Part shown: positions 12,301-23,716 of the stretch, piece after piece
How positions within the stretch are numbered: the stretch's first letter is position 1
Layout of the letters: every line of letters starts with the position of its first letter
Source of the DNA: Chrysopilus asiliformis
Taxonomy: Eukaryota; Arthropoda; Insecta; Diptera; Rhagionidae
DNA length: 64,000 bases
Assembly: GCA_964034945.1 (NCBI GenBank)
Contig: OZ035961.1
Span: forward strand, 5,872,001 to 5,936,000
Direction of reading: 5' to 3'
Notes under the pieces: model-generated
What the model saw: only the letters and a program-made list of their open reading frames with translations
Databases searched by the model: none
What the model was told of the DNA's origin: nothing
Program-made: the position numbers and the translations under genes

Positions 12301-12755
12301 AATTCAACTATTTTCGAGAAAATGTTATTTAAAAACATAAGAAAAGCTACAATTACCAGGGGCCAATCGTCAAATACATCTACTATATGAGGGCAGATAA
12401 AATTTTTGTTTAATAAAAGTCAATTTGTGTGGGGGAGGGAAGAAATAGTGATGCGATTGAATTGCGATGTATGGAACGGTTATGTAAAATCATATTCTAA
12501 ACATTTCTTGATGTGACTAACCGTTTTCGAGAAAATTTCGAAAAACTGTTTCGTTTGTATAAGGGAGGGGAAAAGATATGGTCCTGTTCAAAAACCTGGC
12601 TACGTTATTTACGAGAAACGCAATTGTTGAAGATTTTAAGTCTCTAACTCAGTCCTATCGAAAGTTATGGTGATCACGGATGGAGAGACAGACGGACGGA
12701 CAAGCGGAAATCAAAATCTTTTATCATGCCCTGATGTAATTAATTTTTGTGTTTC
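12301..12755 (+). repeat. Family A-related element
   Basis: Same order of phrases as the A-related fragment at 10080: CGTTTTCGAGAAAATTTCG, AAACTGTTTCGTTTGTAT, GGGAGGGG, ACGAGAAACGCAA, AAGTCTCTAACTCAGTCC and GAAAGTTATGGTGATCACGG. Then come GACAGACGGACGGAC and ATGTAATTAATTTTTGTGT. It is more diverged than family A copies 1-4. Confidence 0.6.
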
Positions 12756-14581
12756 GGGGTAAATTGCGAACAAAATTTCGGTTTTTTAAAACTCGCCATT
12801 TTGGGGACGTGTTGGTTTTGTATTTTCTAGTGGTGTTAATCACATTTTTACATAAGAAAGGTAAAAAATGGATTTATAAAATAAAACAAAATTTGTGGCA
12901 AGGGGTCAATACCCAACGCTTGAGAAAGGGTAAATTATACCTACATTAATAAAATATCAAAAGTGCTCAGTTCCAAAAATTACCTTCCATTTGGACTTTT
13001 TTTAAACCGTGAATTTTCTAAGATTTTGTTGTGCGTTTATTATTGATTTGAATTTCAAATAGTTTTGGTTACAATATTTTCATTGATATTTCCAGGCAGG
13101 AACTTACTTGTTAGTTTTTCGATGTTTCAAAATTGTCTTTGATATTCCGAGACTAATTTCAACTAATTTCTCGTAGAATTACTTCCCTGAATGCACATTT
13201 CTCGTAGAATGCTTTACTTCAATTAGGCGATGTTGAAAAGTTTGAAAAGCTTTTAATGCCTTGCCAAAATTATAAAGAATTTCTGGAAAGTTTTGCAAGA
13301 AGACTCCTTTAACTAGTAGCACGCATATCGATAATTTCGTTAAATTTCACTTAATTCTCAGGCAATTTACTTATTTACGTGAGGGTAAAATTCACCCATT
13401 TTCTGTTGTGTTGTATAACTTTGTAACTGTCGCTGACGATCGACGCGCTTGAAAATGGCAATATGGAAACATGGCTATGGTATAGCGTATATTTTACTAT
13501 CGTCATCGACATTTCGTCATTTTGTACGGGGGTCCATGTTTTAAAGTTGTCTAACTTTTCAAAAAGGGAAAACGAGCAACAAAAGCCGGGAGCGCAAATT
13601 GGGGTACCCGAACAAGTACTAGCACCAAAAGACAGGACTAGAAGATGGATAAGGGTGTATGGGAGCATCAAGAGATGAAGTTCTTGAACTAAGTTGATTA
13701 TGAAAAGTTATTAGACTCCCAAGTCCTTCATGAACCCCCAAAACGAAGCTAATGAAAGCTGTTAGACAATCGGCAAACTTCGAAGTTTATTGATTATGTC
13801 AAGTTTATTTCTATTTAATGTACGAACTACCACTACGTGCTCGGTTGCCTCTGCACGTACAATCAGTGTAAGAAAACTTCCTGGAAACTTTGATAATAAG
13901 ATTTGCTGAAGAAAATTTCGCATGGCCGCAATACAACTCGAGTTCATGTACACAAAATAGTCAATAATGCCGTGAATACCGTTTTTGAATGCGCTCGTTA
14001 TGAAATAATTTCTTTTTGTCATATAAATGCACATTTTATTTATTTATTAACTATTGAACAGAATTAATTGTAATCGCTAATTTACGATAGTGTGATTTTA
14101 TTAACAATTCAAGTTTGTAATTTTATGTTTCATTCGAGTCTTCGACTATGACTGTGTGGCGGTAGATTTCAATGTTGCAGAGATGGATTATTATGAAAGA
14201 ATGTAGATTTGATGAAAATTTCACCCCTTCACACCGACAGAAGTTTTTTTTGCTGAGATTTTGTTGAAAAAGGTGACATTGGGTCTTATTAATATGTGTT
14301 TGCCAAATAAAGTTTAGCACCAGTTTAAGGAAAATCGGAGTTTAGGTTCTTAATATACAATTTAAACCTACGTTTAAACTTTAAACTGGTGGCTAAATTT
14401 AATACTCTCGATGGTATGTTAAGTAGCTGATATTACTATTAAATTCTAGAATGTTTGACCAATGAAGTTAAACGATTTTTATCGACGAGGTGTAAACATT
14501 TATAGTATATGGGGAGTAATTGGGGGGATTGTTTTACAATTTTTACTTTTCTCTGCTACAGAGGAAAAGTATTGTATTTAT
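12756..14581. other. No gene seen
   Basis: AT-rich sequence. A short GC-richer patch lies at about 13560-13680 without a recognisable motif. Confidence 0.5.
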
Positions 14582-15500
14582 TACGGAGACCGATTCGAGA
14601 ACGGAAGTAGTGTTTTGAGGCAAAATTATGAGTATGTCCGTGCATCTGTGGGTCTATCGGTTTGTCGGTCTGTCGGATTGTTGGTCTGTCGGTTTGTTGG
14701 TCTGTCGGTTTGTCGGTCTGTCGGTTTTTTGGTCTGTCGGTTTGTTGGTCTGTCGGTTTGTTTGTCTGTCGGTTTGTTTGTCTGTCGGTTTGTTGGTCTA
14801 TCGGTTTGTCGGTCTGTCGGTTTTTTGGTCTGTCGGTTTGTTGGTCTCTCGGTTCGTTGGTCTGTCGGTTTGTTGGTCTGTCGGTTAGTTGGTCTGTCGG
14901 TTTGTTGGTCTATCGGTTTGTCGGTCTGTCGGTTTTTTGGTCCGTCGGTTTGTTGGTCTGTCGGTTTGTTTGTCTGTCGGTTTGTTTGTCTGTCGGTTTG
15001 TTGGTCTGTCGGTTTGTTGGTCTATCGGTTTGTCGGTCTGTCGGTTTTTTGGTCTGTCGGTTTGTTGGTCTGTCGGTTTGTTTGTCTGTCGGTTTGTTTG
15101 TCTGTCGGTTTGTTGGTCTGTCGGTTTGTTGGTCTGTCGATTTGTTGGTCTGTCGGTTTTTTGGTCTGTCGGTTTGTTGGTCTGTCGGTTTGTCTGCCTG
15201 TCGGTCTGTCCGTTTTACGTATCTTAACTAGCTTAAGAAGGCGAGCTAGCCACTTGAAATTTTTTGTAAATGGCTTTTACGAAAATCGTAGTTTTCTATA
15301 AACTTTCGGAAAAGCGACGTTAGCTATAATGGGTACCTCCCACACATTGTTTTTTCTCTATGAAAACTATGCGCTTTTTGAAAAAAAAAACAAATTATGT
15401 TACAAATTTTTAAGAATTAGAGATTTTCTACATTTTTTGCTTCAACGGTTTTTACATACATATGTATGTTTGACGGTTCTCAAGATATTTAAAAAAAATT
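14582..15500 (+). repeat. Family E element, copy 1, with giant minisatellite
   Basis: Matches the copies at 28337 and 54380. The shared start is the CGATTCGAGAACGG-like phrase. The shared end after the tetranucleotide tract is CCGTTTTACGTATCTTAACT, AGCTAGCCACTTGAAATTTT and ATCGTAGTTTTC, followed by an AT-rich tail with GCTTCAACGGTTTTTACAT. In this copy the central tract is 563 bp. Confidence 0.7.
14650..15212. repeat. GTYT/GTCG minisatellite with 16-bp unit and 112-bp higher-order period
   Basis: Basic unit about GGTCTGTCGGTTTGTT (16 bp, itself four tetranucleotides). Variant units recur at regular spacing. The TCGGTTTTTTGG variant is at 14721, 14817, 14929, 15041 and 15153 (spacings 96, 112, 112, 112). 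The TCTATCGG variant is at 14653, 14797, 14909 and 15021 (144, 112, 112). All spacings are multiples of 16, so blocks of seven units were duplicated. Long open frames through the tract reflect the absence of stops in the unit. Confidence 0.92.
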
Positions 15501-15509
15501 TGTTTTATA

Positions 15510-15781
15510 CACTCAGAAAAATGTCCAGGTCAACTTTTTGTCAGGTTAACTCTGACCTTACAGAGGTGTCTGTAAGCCAGCTAGCGGTCAGAGTTAACCT
15601 ATCTAAGGTCAACTCGTGCAGCTCCCAATGCCTTACTTCACCTGCTGGTGGCTTAGTTTCAGAATTTCTCCGACCACAGGTCAACTCAGTTTTACTTGCC
15701 CACATGCAGGCGAACGCGCGCCTGCCCGAGGCCAATTACGCCGTATGTAGGTCGTCGAGTTAGCCTCCATTTTTCTGAGTG
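15510..15781 (+). mobile_element. Family F MITE, copy 1 (272 bp)
   Basis: Ends CACTCAGAAAAATG and (complement) CACTCAGAAAAATG, flanked by TA on both sides. Two more copies lie at 60174-60446 and about 53980-54161. Inside is a large hairpin: a perfect 15-bp outer stem, 15543-15557 with 15586-15600, encloses a second stem, 15558-15564 with 15569-15575. There is no transposase. The TA flanks suggest mobilisation by a Tc1/mariner-type enzyme, but other superfamilies remain possible. Confidence 0.85.
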
Positions 15782-16054
15782 TAGTTTTTTAAATATCGTG
15801 AGAACTGTTTACTGGAAACATAATTTGTTACGGTTAAGAAACATCTATTCGACAGCAAATTTTCTTCGTTACGTTGTTTTTAACTTTCAAAATTTCTTTA
15901 TGCGAATACGAACCATTTGTAGAAAGAAAAAAGTCTAGATTTGCTTTTCGTTCTTTAAAAATATTTTTTTTTGGTACCGCAACGTATTCGGTATGTGTAA
16001 TTCTCAATAATAGATTGTTCTGTTTACAAAGGATTGTTATAGGGGGGGTTCTTT

Positions 16055-16340
16055 CTTTACTCTACGGGTGTGTCAAGCACAAACTATGGTGGCCAGTGGA
16101 GCACGGCTAGCTCCCTCCAACTGGACCACGGACAAAAAGGTTAAATTATCTTGGCCAGAAGGGCCGGGTATGCTACTGAATAGGGGAAGGATGGCGGATC
16201 CCTTCTCTCACAACTCACCCCTTACTATCCTATTAACATTCTACCGAGCACTCTCCCTGCTTACCTTTGGCCGCCTCTCTCTCACGACCTTGATTCAACG
16301 CATTTTCACTGGAAATGAAAACATGAGCATAACCTGAGGC
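16055..16340. other. GC-rich island of unknown origin
   Basis: A 290-bp G+C-richer block that includes GTGGCCAGTGGAGCACGGCT and a C/T-rich segment (about 16200-16290). A frame of about 89 codons on the plus strand stays open, but its translation has no motif I recognise. It could be a mobile-element remnant or an untranslated exon. Confidence 0.25.
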
Positions 16341-18287
16341 TCAAATAAAATTCCAAACTTAAAATTATTTATTTTTATTTTTAGAGCACTTGAAAAACTT
16401 GTTATTAAAAAAAAAATCTGATATTTTTTAGAGAATTTTTTTTTAATACATCCTGTAATACCTACGTGTTTCATTTTGGCGATTTGTTTCCGAACATCAA
16501 ACTTTAATCTATGGAATTCCAATGTTGTACGCCTATCAAGCTGTGAAACAATTTTTTAAATCTTTAATACGGATGTCAGTCATATTACAGAAACCAACAT
16601 TTTGTTTTAAAAATTCCCATTATCACGTGTCGAGAAAATGATTTGGTGGTATTAATTGAATAAAAACTGATTGACAGACGATGTGTCACATTACGGCAAT
16701 GCAATTCATAAAAAAATAATTCCTGGAAATAATAAAACCGACAATCAAGGATAAAGTCATCAAAATCTATTCCATCGGATTTGTATATAAAATAGGGAGG
16801 AATCAAGTTGAAAAGTAATATGGGAATGAGTTGAATAAGGATTCAAATACAAATATGAATGTGTTTATATATTTATAAATTGTGTGGATGTTGAAAAGTA
16901 CGTGCCAGGATATGTCTACCATATGTAATTTCGGGAACTCATCCTTTATGGCGAATTCACCCCGATTATAGATGATATTTCTGGTGTTAGTTTATTTGTT
17001 TGTTTATACTAGAGTTTGTATGTTTGTTTGTTTCACATTTTTGTGAGTCCGTTGTATCTGTTAATAATGTGCGTGTAGATATGTTTATAGCGGGGTTTTT
17101 CAAATTCGTATAATAAACATATATTTGTATGGGGGATGCGTATGTACTGAAAGTATGGGACTACAAATTTCTATTGCGGCAGAGGGCTTAACTGGTTTTA
17201 AAGATTTGTTTTATTTTCCTTTTCATATGTAAAGCTCTCGAATAATATCAACTGAAGGGCAATAAAAGCCGAAAAAGTTTTTCCTCTCTCTTGATGGTCT
17301 GGCCTATAGGCCCCGGTCTGGTTAAAACTTGTGGTTTATATCTCTTCCATTTTATTTACTTCCCAGCTCTTTTTTCCTCATCTCTACATTGGGATATACA
17401 TATATCTATACACATGTGTGAATTTTGTATAGATTCTGTGTTTTTTGTCTTTTTTTTTAGGTTTTTTTCCGAAAAACCTTAGCTAGAAAAATGTGATGAG
17501 CCAAAGGAAAAGATAAATCCTCGCACATTGCCTATCCGTGTGAACGTGTTTATATTGATGTAAGGATTTTTATTTATATACAATTTGAAAGACACTCTAC
17601 ATGTACTGTACATAATATGTGTATATATGCAGATATGTTATACGGATATATCGCCTTAAATTCATATTGTATTTATGTAAGAATAAGTATTTTCGGATAT
17701 GTCTATGGCGTGCTCTTTTATAAGTTCTTCTCCAGCAAATATATGAAGTGATCGTAAAGCTTTCCCTTTCAGAAATCTAAAAAAGGGACTTTGAAAAGAT
17801 ACCAGAAACGTAGATACCAGAAACGTATACAAAAAATAAAATAATAAAAAAAAAATTAGGGAGAAAAACTCGGAAAAATAGAAAAGAAACCGAAATCTGT
17901 TTCGTAGGAAGTATATTAAACTTGATTGGCAGATGGCAGTAAAATTCTTTTCTATTTTTTTTTCGCTTTTTGAAAATATGTATGGCATAGGGGAAAAAAC
18001 ATAAATAATAATATTATTATATTCGCGTGTTGATTTGTCCTGCGGTTAAATTGCATTTATGATTCAATCTCCTGTTCTTTTATGATGAGAGCAGTTGCTT
18101 TGAAAAGAAAATTCTCTATAATTTCTTTATTGTTTATTGAGATTGAATTTTCATGTTTCATTGCGTCATTGAATTAAATTTCCTTTCATCGCTTAGTGTG
18201 TCTTTGATTTGATAATTTCAGGGTATTTTTTGACTCTTGTTTATTATATATATTCAAAGTGTTTTTAGGGATGATATATGAATAGTA
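16341..18287. other. No gene seen
   Basis: AT-rich sequence with TTTG/TTTA repeats near 16990-17035 and many ATATGT motifs. No coding or structured element was recognised. Confidence 0.55.
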
Positions 18288-18600
18288 CACTCTCGAAAAA
18301 ATACGGAGACAATTTAACACCGACTCAAAACATGGCTAAAAGAAAGCATCCCGCAGTGTTGAAAAAAGAAAATCAAGAAATCTCAAAAAAATCAATTGTG
18401 AGGTGATTTTTTCATTACTCTAATAAGTTGGTGTAACACCGAAAAACTGTTAAAAATTTATCTCAATTAATTCTTAAGTTAATCATTAAATTAAGCACAG
18501 GGCACTGTAGCGAACTTCCTAGCCCGAAATTCCATTTTCTCTTAAAAGTTATGGACTCCCTCAAATTCCATGTCGATGTGTGATCGTTTTTTCGACAGTG
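18288..18600. mobile_element. Family G MITE (313 bp), TA-flanked
   Basis: Termini CACTCTCGAAAAAATACG and (complement) CACTGTCGAAAAAACGATC, flanked by TA at 18286-18287 and 18601-18602. No coding capacity. The terminal pattern CACT(C/G)..GAAAA is shared with family F and with the element at 26311. Confidence 0.7.
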
Positions 18601-18647
18601 TAGTTGAGGAAAACTCAATTTTGTGCCGGCAAGAGGTTTATAGAAAA

Positions 18648-18690
18648 ACTAGCTAGCATACCTGTCATCGTCGGGGTCAAAGTTTTTTTT
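18648..18690 (+). repeat. Family B 5'-end fragment
   Basis: ACTAGCTAGCATACCTGTCA followed by TCGTCGGGGTCAAAGTTTT resembles the start of family B elements (ACTAGCTTGCATACCCGTCG). The rest of the element is missing or unrecognisable. Confidence 0.45.
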
Positions 18691-18854
18691 GCACAATTAT
18701 TTTTTGGACCAAAACAACTCAGAAATAAGTTTAAATTTTGAGATTTCTCAGCCACCTCATAAACAGGCTTCATAGCTAAATCAATGTTTTAAAACACCAA
18801 CCCCTTATCCATCCCTGGGGTTGAATTTTGGAAAACCCCGTCATACCAATATTT

Positions 18855-19896
18855 GGAGAGGAGAGGAGAGGAGAGGAGAGGAGAGGAGAGGAGAGGAGAG
18901 GAGAGGAGAGGAGAGGAGAGGAGAGGAGAGGAGAGGAGAGGAGAGGAGAGGAGAGGAGAGGAGAGGAGAGGAGAGGAGAGGAGAGGAGAGGAGAGGAGAG
19001 GAGAGGAGAGGAGAGGAGAGGAGAGGAGAGGAGAGGAGAGGAGAGGAGAGGAGAGGAGAGGAGAGGAGAGGAGAGGAGAGGAGAGGAGAGGAGAGGAGAG
19101 GAGAGGAGAGGAGAGGAGAGGAGAGGAGAGGAGAGGAGAGGAGAGGAGAGGAGAGGAGAGGAGAGGAGAGGAGAGGAGAGGAGAGGAGAGGAGAGGAGAG
19201 GAGAGGAGAGGAGAGGAGAGGAGAGGAGAGGAGAGGAGAGGAGAGGAGAGGAGAGGAGAGGAGAGGAGAGGAGAGGAGAGGAGAGGAGAGGAGAGGAGAG
19301 GAGAGGAGAGGAGAGGAGAGGAGAGGAGAGGAGAGGAGAGGAGAGGAGAGGAGAGGAGAGGAGAGGAGAGGAGAGGAGAGGAGAGGAGAGGAGAGGAGAG
19401 GAGAGGAGAGGAGAGGAGAGGAGAGGAGAGGAGAGGAGAGGAGAGGAGAGGAGAGGAGAGGAGAGGAGAGGAGAGGAGAGGAGAGGAGAGGAGAGGAGAG
19501 GAGAGGAGAGGAGAGGAGAGGAGAGGAGAGGAGAGGAGAGGAGAGGAGAGGAGAGGAGAGGAGAGGAGAGGAGAGGAGAGGAGAGGAGAGGAGAGGAGAG
19601 GAGAGGAGAGGAGAGGAGAGGAGAGGAGAGGAGAGGAGAGGAGAGGAGAGGAGAGGAGAGGAGAGGAGAGGAGAGGAGAGGAGAGGAGAGGAGAGGAGAG
19701 GAGAGGAGAGGAGAGGAGAGGAGAGGAGAGGAGAGGAGAGGAGAGGAGAGGAGAGGAGAGGAGAGGAGAGGAGAGGAGAGGAGAGGAGAGGAGAGGAGAG
19801 GAGAGGAGAGGAGAGGAGAGGAGAGGAGAGGAGAGGAGAGGAGAGGAGAGGAGAGGAGAGGAGAGGAGAGGAGAGGAGAGGAGAGGAGAGGAGAGG
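18855..19896. repeat. (GGAGA)n pentanucleotide array, about 208 pure units
   Basis: 1,042 bp of uninterrupted GGAGA/GAGAG with no visible substitution or indel. One strand is pure purine, the other pure pyrimidine. It is flanked by ACCAATATTT on the left and GGGGGCCATTTGG on the right. All frames across it are open because the pentamer contains no stop (translated period GEERR on plus, LLSSP on minus), and these are not genes. Confidence 0.98.
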
Positions 19897-22585
19897 GGGC
19901 CATTTGGATCTGGATGTCGTATTTTCACCCTTTTTTCTGACATTGTTGTTTTCTCCTTGTGAGTTTTATATAATTATGGATCCTGAAAAAAAAAACAATT
20001 TTGCTATTAAAACTCAAACATTTGTTTTTATAGCAATTCAAAGATCAGAAAATCCTTCCAAGTAGAAGAAAAAAACCCTACTATGAAAATTGTGAACAAA
20101 ACAACTTTCTACTCTTAAAATGAAAAACATACACAAGTAAAAACATTATTTGCTGAGTACTTTTTATGCTTATACCATAATCTGGGTTAGCAATTAAACG
20201 ATTTTTGATTCTATTCAGTTTGCAATTTGTTTTTGTATGCAAAAGAATGGTCTATTGCCTATCGATACGGCAATCAAACGATTTCGTGTCCTGTTATTAT
20301 ACAAATGCAAGGGAATAAAAAAAAATCTATGAAAAGCCACATATCCCTGAAAATATAAAGGTATAAAACTGGAAACAGGGTGGCGTAACGAAACTCAGCG
20401 AAAGCAAAAGAAGTTAATTACACGCATTCTTCCTTCATATGTTTGCTGGAATTTTATCCGCTCTAAATCATAGTTCGCTAAAGGGCAGAAAACGGGAGCC
20501 GACTGGAACGAATTTGCATGTAAACAACTCCAGGATAATGCGGGCTTAAGCCCAACTTCCGTTTGAGCTATGGTTACCAGAAAAACTTTAGGATATACAC
20601 ATACTTATATAGAAATGTGGGGGTAAAAGGGTGCAACGACTAAATGCGAAAGGATAGGGAAATATTGAGAGGGAGGGAAGCGAATTTGATTTATGAAATC
20701 GAGTCCTTTTTTTATATAGCTGCCAGAACTAGCGTTTCTGTGTAAAATTGCTACAGGATTGTTGCTACACGATTGCATCGAGAACGCTGGCTGCACAGGA
20801 AAATTTATAAGGCAATTGCAGTATACTACACTGCATCGTTATACTGGCTTTTTTTTCAACCGTTCTCTCTAACATTTCTGTTTTTTCAATGTTTTTTTTT
20901 TAAAAATATTTCATCCTCTTTTATTTTTTTGGTTAGTTCCCGATTAACGTTTCGGTGCAATTATTTATGGGGCCCGAAGATAATTTATAAAGTGCTACTA
21001 GTGCTGGAGACAAACGTTCACAAATTTTGAATTTATTTCTTTTCTTCAAGATAATATTTTTTAAGCTATCGGGAATTTTCCGAAATGAATATACGGAGAA
21101 TTATTCTCCTATTAAACGATTTGTTAAGTTTTATCCAGCCAGAGGGTAAAATTTCCAAAAGAAAACCTCGAACTTGACATCGATTTATTTCGATATTGAA
21201 ATTTTGGGCGTAAAAGTTTTGAATTTTGAAGAATAGTATAGAATTTTCATTATTATTATTAAACTTTATTTATTTATGAAAAAGAAAATATAAAAAATAT
21301 GCTTTTAGAAACCCCCGTCCCACTCCCCACCAAACCTTCGACATATTTTTTTGTGTGTTTTTGAAAGGAGTTCAGTTATGATTTCACATTAACCTCTCCC
21401 CTAAAAAAATGGCATATTTTATGGACAGTTGTTTAGTCAAGACTGAATAAAATGTTACAATAAAAGATTTAATAATAAAAAAAGAAAAAAATAAGGGGAT
21501 TCATGAAATCGCAGAAATGCGTCTTAAACTGCGTAAATTTACCATCTCGTAAGTGAACTGCCAACATTTTTAAAAGAAATCATTTACGCAATCCTCGTAA
21601 GTTTATGAGACGGCTTAGGCGTGTAAATAACCTCGTAAAATTCCACGAACGTCGAATACGGAAATTTCGAGAAATTGCGAATTTGAGCGGCAATAGTAAG
21701 AATTTTTTAGATGAAATTTGTTCCCATATTTTAATTAGTTTTAATTTGTCACCGATTTTCGGCACCTGCAACATCTAATTTTGTAGCTGCTGAGAAAAGA
21801 CTGCCGAACAGCGGATAAGTTTACACAAATCATTCCCTTCATGAAAACTCCTCGTAAAAATATGCAGATACTCGATCTCCTTGCATGAATACCTATATTA
21901 TCTTACCGCTAAGCGGATTAATCTTTTTTGAATTTCATACGTTAGGAAAATCCGATAATCATTGAAGGTTTCACAAAACTATAAACTATAACGTGTTTTC
22001 TTTTAATTAAGTTCTTTCGGGAAAATAATTTAATTTCATAATTTGACTTTCAAATTTCCGGTTTAGTAATTTTAAGGGATTACAGATCCAATTTTCTTCA
22101 TCTTTTGTGTCGTTGCATCTAAAGGGAATTTTGTAAAGCGTTTATAGACATATGTGTGTTAGATTTTTATGTGATTTGTAAGGAAATTTTTTTCATATTT
22201 TTCCATCGATTGTGCCTTACAAGTTCGAAGGTGAAGCAAACTTCTGGATTTCCTTATGTAGCACAGATCAAGGTTTCTCCATACTCCCGCGTTCATTTTA
22301 AATAGCATGAAAGGTTGTCTCAAGAGAAATATAATTCCAAGAAAATGTTGCTTTGACAACATCCTGTTTAATGTTTTGTTATTATTTTTAATATTTTGAT
22401 CCCGGTTTATTGAAATTTTTTCACTAAAAATATTTCATGAAAAAATGAATCTATAATATGTGTATGAGAATCAATCAGGAATCTTTTTTATTTACATTAA
22501 TGAAAAATTCGAAATATTTTTGTGGTCGCGTTAAATCATTTTCTGGAAATCACTTTCGCAGAAAATCGCGTTATGCTTATAGGTA
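19897..22585. other. No gene seen
   Basis: AT-rich sequence. A palindrome GGGCTTAAGCCC lies at about 20541-20552. Nothing else was recognised. Confidence 0.55.
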
Positions 22586-22710
22586 GGGTGGCCATACGTC
22601 CCGGATTGGCGGCGTCCCGCAAACTTTTGTTACTCGATTTTTTATAGAAATTTTACAATTTTCGATTTGTTATGAAAACCTTACAATTTTCGCGTGCCGC
22701 ACATTTTCGG
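22586..22710 (+). repeat. One end of a GGGTGGCC-type element
   Basis: Starts GGGTGGCCATACGTCCCGGA after TA and matches the left end of the complete element at 48099-48567. No matching right end was found, so it is a fragment. Confidence 0.5.
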
Positions 22711-22791
22711 AAGAGTTTCTGCCACCAGAGTGTTTTTCTTAAAAAAATTTCCTCGAAGGCTTTTTAATTATAAATGTTTCGTTTATGAAAT

Positions 22792-23117
22792 ACTAGCTTG
22801 CATACCCGTCGTTGCCGGGTTAAGTTTTTTCAATTTTTTTTTATGGTCTATGTTGGAGCTAAACTTCAGGCCAATCGGCTCGGTAGTTTCCCCGCGAAAG
22901 AGTAACATACCGCGAAAACTAAGTTTCGAAATCACTTTACCCCCTACCCTTACTCCCCCCCCCTCCCTTAGTCCCCCCCCCCTCGCGTTACTTTTCCGTA
23001 TCCCTATGTTGGAACCAGAACTACCACAGACACTCATGCCAAATTTCAAGTCAATCGGTTCAGCCGTTTTTGCTTGAAAAAGAGGAACAGCAACTCATTT
23101 TTATATATTAGTATGAT
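22792..23117 (+). repeat. Family B element, copy 3 (short, both ends present)
   Basis: Starts ACTAGCTTGCATACCCGTCG and ends CATTTTTATATATTAGTATG. It has fewer internal modules than copies 2 and 4: one CCCCGCGAAAGAGTAACATA with its C-rich block, then the ACTACCACAGACACTCATGC and CGGTTCAGCCGTTTTTGC end module. Confidence 0.75.
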
Positions 23118-23183
23118 TAGTATGATTAGTACAATTTATTCTTTAAATTTTGCCAACTGCACAATTTCAGCTATATTTGAATG

Positions 23184-23300
23184 CAGCGTTTCCCAACCTG
23201 TGGTACATCCAGGGGGTACCTGAAATCTTGGGGACAAGTCATCGTTGTGCGTACTTTTTGATTGATTGTGAATCCTTAAAAATTGTTCTTCCCTCAGCAA
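23184..23300 (+). repeat. hAT-like terminus fragment
   Basis: CAGCGTTTCCCAACCTGTGG followed by TACATCCAGGGGGTACCTGA resembles the termini of hAT DNA transposons known from many animals. No matching inverted end was found within several hundred bases, so only one end seems to survive. Assignment rests on the terminal sequence alone. Confidence 0.35.
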
Positions 23301-23359
23301 TCACCTCTCCACCCACTCCCTGTCCCAGATTCAGACCCAGATTTTATAAATTTAAGCGG

Positions 23360-23712
23360 GTATAGCGTAGAACATATTAAATGGCTGGAATCCGCGCAAA
23401 GGAGTGCGCGTAGGCAGAGGAGAGAGGAAATTTTTCCTCAGCAGAGGCAGAGGCTTGTCTGTGAGATCTTTTATCTAACAAAAAAAAAAAAACCGAATCA
23501 CAATTGGTTAAATTGCGCAAATGTTATCGGGGGAGGGAAACCGAAGGAGCGGGGCGGTAAAATCGGTATTCTTTTCCTTTTTCTAGAAGTAACTCCACTT
23601 GCGAACAAAGTTTCCAATTTCGATAAATTGGTTGAGCCGTTTTCAAGTGATGGTGGAGAAAAAATCAGACAGAAAGAAAGACAGAAAGACTCCGATTTTT
23701 TTATATATATAA
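23360..23712 (+). repeat. Family D element fragment
   Basis: Has the layout of families A-C: GC-rich start, a phrase AAATTGGTTGAGCCGTTTTC, a GACAGAAAGAAAGACAGAAA tract, and an end TTTTTTTATATATATAAAT. It occurs once here and abuts the start of a family C copy. Confidence 0.45.
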
Positions 23713-23716
23713 ATAT

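Noticed and set aside
14462..15301. A 279-codon plus-strand frame rich in Val, Gly, Leu, Ser and Cys, resembling a membrane protein
   Set aside because: Apart from the ends, it is the GTYT minisatellite read in frame; two other frames over the same tract are equally open.
16068..16337. 89-codon frame in a GC-rich island
   Set aside because: No motif, C/T-biased composition, and competing open frames; described as an island of unknown origin instead.
18776..20065. Long open frames of 370-414 codons on both strands
   Set aside because: They are translations of the pure GGAGA pentamer, which lacks stop codons in every frame; no start context, domain or splice signals.
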